A stretch of 38,728 bases of DNA, taken from Bin80 sp022820435. GTDB taxonomy: Bacteria > Bacteroidota > Rhodothermia > Rhodothermales > Bin80. The translations under genes were made by a program, and so were the position numbers. The notes beneath the pieces were generated by a model. It was not told the DNA's origin and did no database searches. It worked only from the letters and a program-made list of their open reading frames with translations. How positions within the stretch are numbered: the stretch's first letter is position 1; each line of letters begins with the position of its first letter. Positions 16,272 to 24,244 of this stretch are shown here, piece after piece. The stretch spans positions 1 through 38,728 of the forward strand of contig JAJEFL010000109.1 of NCBI GenBank assembly GCA_022820435.1, given 5' to 3'.

Positions 16272-19200
16272 TCATCCCGTTGGGTTCAGGATTTTTCCAA
16301 TGTAGATATCCTTGTCTTCTCGCTGGAAGAGTACGTTCCGTTTTTCCATTTCACTTTTCTTCATATTCCATACCTCACGCATCTTTGCCGAAGGAGTATT
16401 TGACACGATAAAGGAATGGAGGGAGACGGACGGATCGCTCAGACGGTCTTCAATCTCCTTAATGGTCTCGAAGAACTGGATTTTAGGATCGTTCGGTCCG
16501 AGATTACGGATTCCCTTGGGATCTACAAAAATAACCTTTTGCTGACCATCCTCCAAGAGCCACAGGATGAAGTCAGGGTGAAAATTGCCCGCTTCAAAGA
16601 AGCCGACCCCGCGGCCGCGGCTGAGATTTCGCAACAGGTACAACTCACGGGTCTTAAAGAAGGTCTCATTCTCATCATGGAATGCCTTGAGATCTTCCAC
16701 AAAATCCCGCTCGCTCTTGTTAAGCGGGGCAGGACTAATCTGAACGACCGTGGAATCCAGGCTAAGCAAGGGCTGATAGAGGTGACATCCAAACCAAAGT
16801 GCCTTGATGCCTTGAAAAGCCCAGGGTTTCATCTCTCTCTTTTCAATCGCCGCTTTGAGTTCTTCCAATTTTTCGACAATTTCTATCTCTGACTGATCAA
16901 TCAGTATCCGATAATACCCTTCGTCTGCTGATTCTTTCAAACCGAGGAGATTTGGATCGTCACCGCTCACGGTGCTGTACTCAAGGTGGGGGAGCTCCCA
17001 CATACGCTTGCGGAAGGTATAGTAGCGTTCGGTATACTTCTTTAGCAAAGCCAGTGCAATCTCCTCCCATATCTGCACCTTTTCGTAGGAATCCCCGGTC
17101 ATTTCCTCTTCAGGTATCTGAAGGCAGTACCAGCTCGGATCAGCAAGCAGTTTCTCAATGACAGGTCGCGGGATATTCAATTTGTACCAGCCTCGCTCTG
17201 CCTTGAAGCGCTCAAGTTCAAAGTAAAGACGGTTGCAGTCCATGAAGGCTACATGACCCGGCTGAAAATGAGTTTCATTCGGTACAACATTGCGATCTCC
17301 CCCCTCGAGTTCATCGGACTTCATCGCACGAATCTTCGGATACCAGTTGAGATTTACCTTATGCTTCTGGAGATAAATGGTATCAGGATCGCTGACGGGG
17401 TCTGGTGCGGATACAGTCGGAACGGGGGCCAACATGCGGAATGCATCCTCCAGTTCTGTACTCACACCATTAATTTCCGTTTTGATGCGAATCGTCTTCA
17501 GTGGCTGTTTTCCGAGGTTCTTGATTACAGGTAACAGGAACTCAACAGGGTCATTATTAATGGGAAGTCCCTCCTCAACGAGAAAATTCCGGAACTGTAT
17601 CATATAGTCTGCCTGAATACCAAAAACGCCGAGGGTCTCCAGCAGGCTGATGTGTTCAGGAGGCTTGAGTCCCTCTGGAAGTTGTGCCTTACTGCTGCGC
17701 ATGAGACTCATATTACAACCTTTGAGTCGTACTCCCCGGCCGAATAACTGAATAATCTGTGCACCTTCTCCTTTGCCCACATTCATCAGCCCCATTGTTG
17801 AAACCCGCCAGCTGTTCCAGCCTTCGGTAAATTTTTTGGAGCCGATCAGAATATTGATCTTTGAATGCGGCTGATTCAATTTATGAAAGAATGATTCTGC
17901 AAACTCCTTTTCTCCTGTATGAAGTCCTTCCTCTGCACAAAGCCGAACAAGCTTGGCATCGTCGCCTACATTGATTAGCCCGAAGGCTTCGTTTTCTATA
18001 CCTAATCTAAGAGCGACTTCGCCGCGCACTCCCTTGAGATTCTCAATATACATTTGCCCCCCGCCGGGTGCGTTAAAAATTGTACTGAGTGTCTCATCAT
18101 AGATCTGCTCGGACGAGAGTCCCCGGGTATTGAGATATGGAAAGCGTCCGGAGAAAAGATTCGTACCATCCCAGGCAATTAACCCCTCACTCAGCACCCT
18201 ATCTATATGCTGAACGCTTTTTGCACGATTCATTACGTAACTGTCCAGGAACCGCAGGATCTCAATAATATCTGATGCATCCCGTTTGGCTAAGGTTGCG
18301 GTCACGCGCCCCCCGACAAAGATCCAAAGAGGGTTTTTAATCTTGAATGGACGCAAAAGCTTTTCCTGTTCCTTGAACAGGCGCTGCTGCTGAAAAAAGG
18401 TGAGCAGGCATGCCACAAGGTATAACTCCAGGTGATCATGGTGTGTATGCCGGTCAAGGTTGAGAATCTGATAATCCTTGCCGTATCCATCGGCATAGAA
18501 ATAGCGGTATGAGTAGTCGAACAATACGCTCTTCGCGTACAAATCCGTAAGGTCTGGGTTTCCCTTGATTGCCTGACCGAAGGTTGCCGAATACTCGAAC
18601 GAGAAGCCTCTCTCACACAGGGCATTGCGGTAGCCCATCCATGTACCTCCTTTGCCGGAACTGGTCCCGCGGTGCCCTTCATCCACAAGCACCAGATTAT
18701 TTCCTTCAAATGCTTCAACGGCAACGGTCTTATCTCCCATTTCGTCACGCAGCCGGGTCACTTCCAGGATCTCAACGGATAAGCCGCTGAATACCCCTCG
18801 CCCTTTCTTGTCGAATAACTCCGCATCAATGCCTGCCCGGTCAAACTCGCGAAGGTGCTGTTTTGAGAGCCCTTCATTGGGTGTCAGGAGTAGAATCCGG
18901 TTCAGTTTATGCAGCCTGCCGTGTCGGGACATGGCATCCCAGTATTGCAGAATATTGACATGCATCAGAAGTGTCTTGCCACTGCCGGTCGCCATCCAAA
19001 AGGCAAGTTTATTGAGTTGGGGCCATGCTTCCACGGATGCATCAAAGGGGGAAATCTGATCTGAATCCGGGGCTCCCCTATTGTAAATTTGCACTTGCCG
19101 ATTCAATTCCAAAAGGAGAGATTTTGGATCTCGAAAGTATCGGTCAAGATAGATCTCGCAAAAAAGCAGACTGAGATACTGAAAGTATTTCCAGATGATT

Positions 19201-19505
19201 GGTGCCTCCCCGCGGGTAATCCGCCGCTCGTTCAGACGCTGCGTATGCTTTACAATATTCTGGTCGTACTCCAGCAGAAGTTCTTCAGGGAGTTGGTTTG
19301 GGTTGACAAATATTCCTTTCAGAGCATGGTGGATATGATGGATGTTGTTTTCGTCCAGCCCATCGTGTGCCCCACTCCTGAAGGGAGCTGTCAGGTCATC
19401 AAACTGTTTTGCCTTGAACAGCGATAGGAGCCATTGATTGAGCACCAGTTTGCTGCCAAACGGCATCTGAGGTTTTTTGCGGATGGCTCGTCGTCTTCTT
19501 GCCAT
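16272..19505 (-). CDS. res: Type III-like restriction enzyme, Res subunit (helicase-nuclease)
   Basis: The 1077-residue protein has an SF2 helicase core: Walker A in WMATGSGKTLL (about 170-180), the DEAD-like box LVDEGHRG at 273-280, and motif VI in QLFGRGVRLKG (about 583-593). Near the C-terminus a PD-(D/E)XK nuclease site is visible, with Asp978 (HPDFILWLL) and D995-P-K997 (FVDPKGI). This is the domain order of type III Res subunits, which translocate or signal along DNA and cut it in complex with Mod. The start codon overlaps the mod stop by one base (TAATG), so translation is coupled. No truncation is seen and all catalytic motifs are present, so it should be active. Cytosolic; acts only together with the Mod protein. 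Confidence 0.88.
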   Translation of the reverse strand: MARRRRAIRKKPQMPFGSKLVLNQWLLSLFKAKQFDDLTAPFRSGAHDGLDENNIHHIHHALKGIFVNPNQLPEELLLEYDQNIVKHTQRLNERRITRGEAPIIWKYFQYLSLLFCEIYLDRYFRDPKSLLLELNRQVQIYNRGAPDSDQISPFDASVEAWPQLNKLAFWMATGSGKTLLMHVNILQYWDAMSRHGRLHKLNRILLLTPNEGLSKQHLREFDRAGIDAELFDKKGRGVFSGLSVEILEVTRLRDEMGDKTVAVEAFEGNNLVLVDEGHRGTSSGKGGTWMGYRNALCERGFSFEYSATFGQAIKGNPDLTDLYAKSVLFDYSYRYFYADGYGKDYQILNLDRHTHHDHLELYLVACLLTFFQQQRLFKEQEKLLRPFKIKNPLWIFVGGRVTATLAKRDASDIIEILRFLDSYVMNRAKSVQHIDRVLSEGLIAWDGTNLFSGRFPYLNTRGLSSEQIYDETLSTIFNAPGGGQMYIENLKGVRGEVALRLGIENEAFGLINVGDDAKLVRLCAEEGLHTGEKEFAESFFHKLNQPHSKINILIGSKKFTEGWNSWRVSTMGLMNVGKGEGAQIIQLFGRGVRLKGCNMSLMRSSKAQLPEGLKPPEHISLLETLGVFGIQADYMIQFRNFLVEEGLPINNDPVEFLLPVIKNLGKQPLKTIRIKTEINGVSTELEDAFRMLAPVPTVSAPDPVSDPDTIYLQKHKVNLNWYPKIRAMKSDELEGGDRNVVPNETHFQPGHVAFMDCNRLYFELERFKAERGWYKLNIPRPVIEKLLADPSWYCLQIPEEEMTGDSYEKVQIWEEIALALLKKYTERYYTFRKRMWELPHLEYSTVSGDDPNLLGLKESADEGYYRILIDQSEIEIVEKLEELKAAIEKREMKPWAFQGIKALWFGCHLYQPLLSLDSTVVQISPAPLNKSERDFVEDLKAFHDENETFFKTRELYLLRNLSRGRGVGFFEAGNFHPDFILWLLEDGQQKVIFVDPKGIRNLGPNDPKIQFFETIKEIEDRLSDPSVSLHSFIVSNTPSAKMREVWNMKKSEMEKRNVLFQREDKDIYIGKILNPTG

Positions 19506-22500
19506 TACTGTCCTTCCGTGTTAAACATCAGACGGTGAAAATCATCTTCGATGAGCCGCACCTTCCACAGATCACTGGGTGACTTGATGTTTTCTAAATT
19601 ATTTCCACCGTTGACCCAAACCGTATCGAATTCACAGTCTGTACTTAAATAGCCTGCGGTGAACCACTCGTCAAGAACCAGATTATCTTTTTCGTGATCA
19701 CCGGTCAGTTTCCGCCAGATAACAAGTGCTTTGCGGCCGTCTAGCGTGGTACCGGTCAGGGTGCGGAACCAGTAGGGCCCGCCCGCATCAAGCTTGAGTT
19801 CGCCTTCTAGGCAAAGGCGTTTTTCAGTGTCTCGCCTGAACGAGACCGTAAACGAGCGGGGGGCAGAGATTTGTCCAACTTTGAGACCAATCAGCCAGTT
19901 AAAGGTCTCGATCAGATCAACATTAACTCTGCGACTTTCATCCGATCCAGGTCGCTTGACCTTGAGTTGATAGGAAGTTGGATCGGCAAGGGCCTGAATG
20001 TTCAGGAGTGACTGGCTGTTACGTGTCTCCACATCCAGCATATAGCGCAGGATATATTGCTCTTTGAAGCCATCAGTTCCCTGTGCTTTGGAAGCATCAA
20101 GGACTGACTGCTGGGTTTCGGACCGTTGGGTGATCAGGTTGTTTAGTGTGTCCTCATAGGATTCAAGGCGTACGACCTTGATGATACGCGGGCTGCGCTC
20201 TGCCTCTTCTGGATTGGAAAGACGTGCAGGCTTACCATCTTTCCAATCTGGCGTAAACGTGACCTTCTTCATGCGTGGAAGCAAAACCGTGTCGAAGTAA
20301 TCTCCCATTTCCACAAGGATGAATTTACGCCGGCCACCGTCTTCTCGATTGAGGTTGATGACAGCATGGCCGGTGGTACCGGATCCTGCAAAATAGTCAA
20401 GGATACAGGGGTTTTTGCCAAGATCAGCCGCGAAGATAGAGTCTTCAACCGTGTGCACTGATTTCGGATAAGAAAAAGGATTTTGCTCACCGATGATATT
20501 TCGTAATAGGTTTGCACCAAAAGTCCCAGCATTGAAGCGGGGATCTACCCAGTTGCTGAACAGGGCTGACTTGCGTTCCTCTGCTTCAATCAATTGATAA
20601 ATCGTAGACTTATTAGTACAGATTAACTTTTTGCGGGCTATCAATTCAAGGCAAGACTCATAAGCACGACGCCAAACTCTTTCTTCTCCGTTTGCCCCAA
20701 TCGGATAGACTCTGATCCATCCTTCTTTGGTTGGCCCCGTCGGGTAGATGGCATCTCTTGCTGGTGGGCACTCAATCCCCATTATCTGTTTGCTTTGGAG
20801 ATCAATCAGAATAGCAAAGAAACTGTTCGGGCGAGCGTAGCGAAAATTGCTTTCAGCTGTTCCACTTCGCTTGAATGGACGATGTTCAACTCCGTTTTTG
20901 ATTATTCTTCCGACAAGTGTTCGATCTGATGATGACGGTACGCAAACGATCATATACTCGTGAGTGTGCGCTAATGTCTTTGCTTTACCACCCTGAGGAT
21001 GGTGGTTGATAATGATGGTCTCCCGCCGAAGCGAGGGGTATTCGGTGTCAATAAGTTTAGCTAGGTTGACCATTTCGAAGTCATCAATAGCTATGAACAG
21101 AACGTGATCAGTCTTCAACAAGCTTGGTGTCAATGCGAGTCGGCTCGCCATTAATGTTAACCAAGATGATCGGAGATACGAATTTTTGTATGAGATTTCC
21201 GATTCGCCAGTGTTGTAGGGGGGATCAATATAAATGCAGTCAACAAGGCCGCGATAGCGGTTCTGCATAACCGTTAACGATTGAAAATTATCTCCATGGA
21301 AAAGCACTCCATCGGTAATTTCATCAATATCATCCATTGATTCAAGCATTCGTTCAATGAAGTTCGAATCAAAATGCCGTGTATCCACCACCAGTGTGGG
21401 ATGTCCATGTAAAAATTCGGACGAAAGCTTACCGCTGTACCCGGGAGTGACCAGGTCACCATTAATCCGGTCAATTGAATAGAGCGTAATCCACTCCTCC
21501 CTCTGCGCCTCATTTGCAACGATCTCAGGGTAAAATTTTTCCGGGATACAGCCTACAGTGATGCAATAATGCGTTTCAATGACAAACTTCTTCTTCAGCC
21601 ACAGTTTCTTCTGGAACTCCTCAATCTGAACCAGAAAGTCGATAATCTTTCCGGCAATCACGCGGACAATTTTGATTTTAGAGAGGTACTTCGCAACGCG
21701 CAGGATGGACTCATTTTCTACATCATCAAGCTGCAGGACCTCGTTTTTAATATAGAAGTCCAGTTCACGGCGGAGGAAGGTGCCAAGATCTTTGTGAATG
21801 AAAAAGTCAAAAGTGTTCCGAGCGGTATATCGCCGGAGATGTGCTTCCAGCCGACAGTAGTCCGCCTGTTCTCTATTTGCCATTACATGCGGTTTGCCCA
21901 GTTCCGCAATCCATGGCGATAAGTTGGTCACATCCAGAATCCGCTTAACAGCGAGATCAATGAGGTCCGTTTGAGTAGGAGGCTTTCTCCTTGCACGGCG
22001 TCTCTCCGCGGGCCAGTCGCTGACTGTGGGCGGACGGTAATAAAAGTTGATGACGAGTTCTGAATTCTGTTTGCCATCATTTTCCTCGGCAATGAAGTCA
22101 TGCCCTGATTCCCCTGGTTCCACCAGAATGAACACCCGGTTCTTTCCGTTGGCGGTTTTAACATTGGCATGCTCCCCCTCGGTGCCATCCACGAGCCGAA
22201 AGTGGACGCGCATCGGATTTGTTTCGTTTTCCGGTCTTAACCGGAACACATAGTCACGCAAATACTCACAGGTTTTGATGTAGTACTGATCCTTATTCGC
22301 CCAGTGGAGCGCAATCTCCTCGCCCTCGTAAGGAATGGCATAGACCCCCGGTTTATAGACTCTCTTGGCGAGAAAGTCGCCATCGGAGTAATAGCGCTTA
22401 AAGAACCGGTAAAGGTGATCGTAGAGTTCGCTTTCCAGTGCGTCGAAGTCTACGGCTGTTTCGAGCAGTATTTTTATATCCGCAATCCTGGGCGAGTCAT

Positions 22501-22783
22501 CTGGATTCATCCCGGCTAACTTAACACCGGTGATTAATTCAGACATGTGTTTTTCCAGATATTTTTTGTCAGCGTACCTGTGCATACCGAACACTGCTTT
22601 TACCTGGGATAGCAGATCATTGTCAAGAAACTGCGATACCTCAGCACTCTTTGCGTGCATAATCCGGTAGAGCCCGAAGTCAAGATCGGGCTGGTCAAGC
22701 TGGAAGAGTTCCTTGAGCAGGGTCTTCAATTTTTCGTATTTCTGGTTCATCGGTTCAGCAAAGTACGTCTCATGGAAATTCAA
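19505..22783 (-). CDS. mod: Type III-like adenine-specific DNA methyltransferase, Mod subunit
   Basis: The 1092-residue protein has methyltransferase motif IV DPPYNTG at 520-526 and, later, SAM-binding motif I FAGSGTTGHAV at 798-808. This is the beta-class order expected of type III Mod proteins, with the target-recognition region between the two (about 540-780). It probably methylates adenine N6 in an asymmetric site and directs the Res subunit. Typical Mod proteins are about 600-700 residues. This one has about 480 extra residues before motif IV, starting with a helical segment (EKLKTLLKELFQL) and FDFGLYRIM-like sequence (DFGLYRIMHAKSAEVSQFL). A second possible start is Met12. It is followed directly by res. 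The family call is strong; the recognition sequence is unknown. Confidence 0.88.
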   Translation of the reverse strand: MNFHETYFAEPMNQKYEKLKTLLKELFQLDQPDLDFGLYRIMHAKSAEVSQFLDNDLLSQVKAVFGMHRYADKKYLEKHMSELITGVKLAGMNPDDSPRIADIKILLETAVDFDALESELYDHLYRFFKRYYSDGDFLAKRVYKPGVYAIPYEGEEIALHWANKDQYYIKTCEYLRDYVFRLRPENETNPMRVHFRLVDGTEGEHANVKTANGKNRVFILVEPGESGHDFIAEENDGKQNSELVINFYYRPPTVSDWPAERRRARRKPPTQTDLIDLAVKRILDVTNLSPWIAELGKPHVMANREQADYCRLEAHLRRYTARNTFDFFIHKDLGTFLRRELDFYIKNEVLQLDDVENESILRVAKYLSKIKIVRVIAGKIIDFLVQIEEFQKKLWLKKKFVIETHYCITVGCIPEKFYPEIVANEAQREEWITLYSIDRINGDLVTPGYSGKLSSEFLHGHPTLVVDTRHFDSNFIERMLESMDDIDEITDGVLFHGDNFQSLTVMQNRYRGLVDCIYIDPPYNTGESEISYKNSYLRSSWLTLMASRLALTPSLLKTDHVLFIAIDDFEMVNLAKLIDTEYPSLRRETIIINHHPQGGKAKTLAHTHEYMIVCVPSSSDRTLVGRIIKNGVEHRPFKRSGTAESNFRYARPNSFFAILIDLQSKQIMGIECPPARDAIYPTGPTKEGWIRVYPIGANGEERVWRRAYESCLELIARKKLICTNKSTIYQLIEAEERKSALFSNWVDPRFNAGTFGANLLRNIIGEQNPFSYPKSVHTVEDSIFAADLGKNPCILDYFAGSGTTGHAVINLNREDGGRRKFILVEMGDYFDTVLLPRMKKVTFTPDWKDGKPARLSNPEEAERSPRIIKVVRLESYEDTLNNLITQRSETQQSVLDASKAQGTDGFKEQYILRYMLDVETRNSQSLLNIQALADPTSYQLKVKRPGSDESRRVNVDLIETFNWLIGLKVGQISAPRSFTVSFRRDTEKRLCLEGELKLDAGGPYWFRTLTGTTLDGRKALVIWRKLTGDHEKDNLVLDEWFTAGYLSTDCEFDTVWVNGGNNLENIKSPSDLWKVRLIEDDFHRLMFNTEGQ

Positions 22784-23042
22784 CTAATTTATACAGATCA
22801 TTTGATGGTCATGCAAGAAAGTCCACATCACAGCGGTTAAGCCAGAAATTTCAACCTTTGAGGCTATTTCCAATCTTTTCATTTGAGAAATCATGTCAGT
22901 GGGCGAGGAGTGTATCGGTTGACAAGTTGAAGAATGCGGTGCCTTTCTCCTTGCAAATCGGGGACTTTTTTGATTTTTCATGTTCAGTTCTTTGGTTGAT
23001 TCGGGGCATTGTTCAGTGTGCAGGCTCATGATATTCACGGGA
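22784..23042. other. Non-coding gap between the orphan methyltransferase unit and mod
   Basis: No gene is supported. A 108-codon minus-strand frame (22784-23110) reads through here, but its composition is not protein-like and no motif is visible. The mod promoter should lie in this stretch. Confidence 0.4.
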
Positions 23043-23240
23043 TTATTTTTGCCGATATAGTTTCGGTCGTACTGCGGAGTGACCACGCGGGTAATGCGGT
23101 AAAACAGCACTCTCCATTGCTTCCCGTGCGAAATCTGTGAACCGTGTTCCTATCCTGTGCATATTTGGGGCAGCCCGGCGGAAACTTTCAGGTTCGGCAG
23201 GAACGAACCGTATGGACCGATCTAATTCAGCGTGACGCAT
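23043..23240 (-). CDS. Possible small protein overlapping the orphan methyltransferase end
   Basis: The 65-codon frame starts at an ATG that overlaps the end of the methyltransferase gene by 14 bp (MRHAELDRSIRF). I do not recognise the product. It contains no cysteine or membrane segment and is rich in Arg and Pro. It sits where a partner nuclease of the methyltransferase would be expected but is far too short to be one; it may be a remnant of such a gene or a chance frame. Confidence 0.22.
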   Translation of the reverse strand: MRHAELDRSIRFVPAEPESFRRAAPNMHRIGTRFTDFAREAMESAVLPHYPRGHSAVRPKLYRQK

Positions 23241-24048
23241 AATGCCTGTCATATTGCTCCGCAAATTCGTGCTTGGTCAGCCAGTATACGCCCCCATTCG
23301 CACAGGAATTGCCATTCCAGTCCACCCTCTTGATTCGTTCTATCAGCGTCGGCAAAGGGATTTTGGCTTTCAGATAATGTCCTCGGTTATTCGGTGCCGG
23401 GTCCGTGATCACCCGCTTCGGTGAGGCACCAAACACGAACAGGTCAAAGTCTCTTGATGTTGCAAAGTCAAAATCCCTGGTGCCTGTAACGTTCAGCGGA
23501 TGCTGCACTCGTAAATCCGGCCCCTCTGACTGATCCAGTACAAAAAAACTAGTGGGTACATGGTAGTCTTTGCCATTGAGTGTGAAGCAGTCTCGGCCTA
23601 GGTCTGTAATGGACACAATGCGCCAGTGCGGCGGGATGATACGCTGCCGCGTGTGCTTCCGGTAGACATTCGGGAGTATGAAGCCAATCGTCTGAACATT
23701 CTCAAATGACATCGCCCGCTGAATAAAAGCAGATGACAACTTATGGTATCGGCCGTATGGCGGATTACCTACAACCAGTACACTGTTGTACCTGTCGGGT
23801 ACGTCATATTCAAACCAGTCCGCCAGCACAACGGCCTTGTGTTGCGGATCTATGTCGAGACCGACCTTGTTTTTATGCTCAATTGCGTTCAGAAACGCAC
23901 CGCTCCCCGCAGACGGCTCTATCACGAGGTCATAATCGGACAGATTTCTTAACTCGTTAAGGCAGCGTTGTACGACTTTGAGTTTAGTGAAGTACTGGTC
24001 TAGTGCTTCGCCGTTTGTTCTGGGAGTGAGACGTTTGAGTTGGTGCAT
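23227..24048 (-). CDS. Orphan N6-adenine-specific DNA methyltransferase
   Basis: The 273-residue protein has SAM-binding motif I in VIEPSAGSGAFLNAI (about 42-56), an acidic residue after the next strand in GLDIDP, and catalytic motif IV VVGNPPYG with Asn95-Pro-Pro-Tyr98. Motif I precedes motif IV, and the C-terminal 120 residues would hold the target-recognition part. It begins LTPRTNGEALDQYFTKL, a typical start for such enzymes, so the ATG at 24048 gives a complete protein. No cognate restriction nuclease is adjacent: downstream are only a doubtful 65-codon frame and then mod. It may be a solitary epigenetic methylase or the survivor of a decayed R-M system. A G10 tract lies 38-47 bp upstream of the start (coding strand), suggesting phase-variable expression. 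Confidence 0.82.
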   Translation of the reverse strand: MHQLKRLTPRTNGEALDQYFTKLKVVQRCLNELRNLSDYDLVIEPSAGSGAFLNAIEHKNKVGLDIDPQHKAVVLADWFEYDVPDRYNSVLVVGNPPYGRYHKLSSAFIQRAMSFENVQTIGFILPNVYRKHTRQRIIPPHWRIVSITDLGRDCFTLNGKDYHVPTSFFVLDQSEGPDLRVQHPLNVTGTRDFDFATSRDFDLFVFGASPKRVITDPAPNNRGHYLKAKIPLPTLIERIKRVDWNGNSCANGGVYWLTKHEFAEQYDRHYASR

Positions 24049-24085
24049 GACATCGCCAGCATATTGTATATTTTTCGCTTGTCGG

Positions 24086-24095
24086 CCCCCCCCCC
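24086..24095 (-). repeat. G10 homopolymer upstream of the orphan methyltransferase
   Basis: Ten consecutive C on the + strand (ten G on the coding strand) lie 38-47 bp before the methyltransferase ATG. The tract directly follows AT, so an upstream ATG (24097-24095) is formed by its first G. With ten G that ATG is out of frame with the methyltransferase; with nine or twelve it would be in frame and add about 16-17 residues. This is a possible slippage switch. Confidence 0.55.
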
Positions 24096-24244
24096 ATTAC
24101 TGCACACAGCATTTACTACGGCGTGTCCAACTCACGGATGCTGCACCAAGGCATTCACTACTTAAGTGGCGGTACACACCCTGACAAGCCCGCTTGAACA
24201 AGCACATAAGCTCTCTAATCCATGCGTGCAGAGGGTTATTCTAT

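Noticed and set aside
22784..23110. 108-codon minus-strand frame upstream of mod
   Set aside because: Low-complexity polar sequence without motif; overlaps another doubtful frame; no homology recognised.
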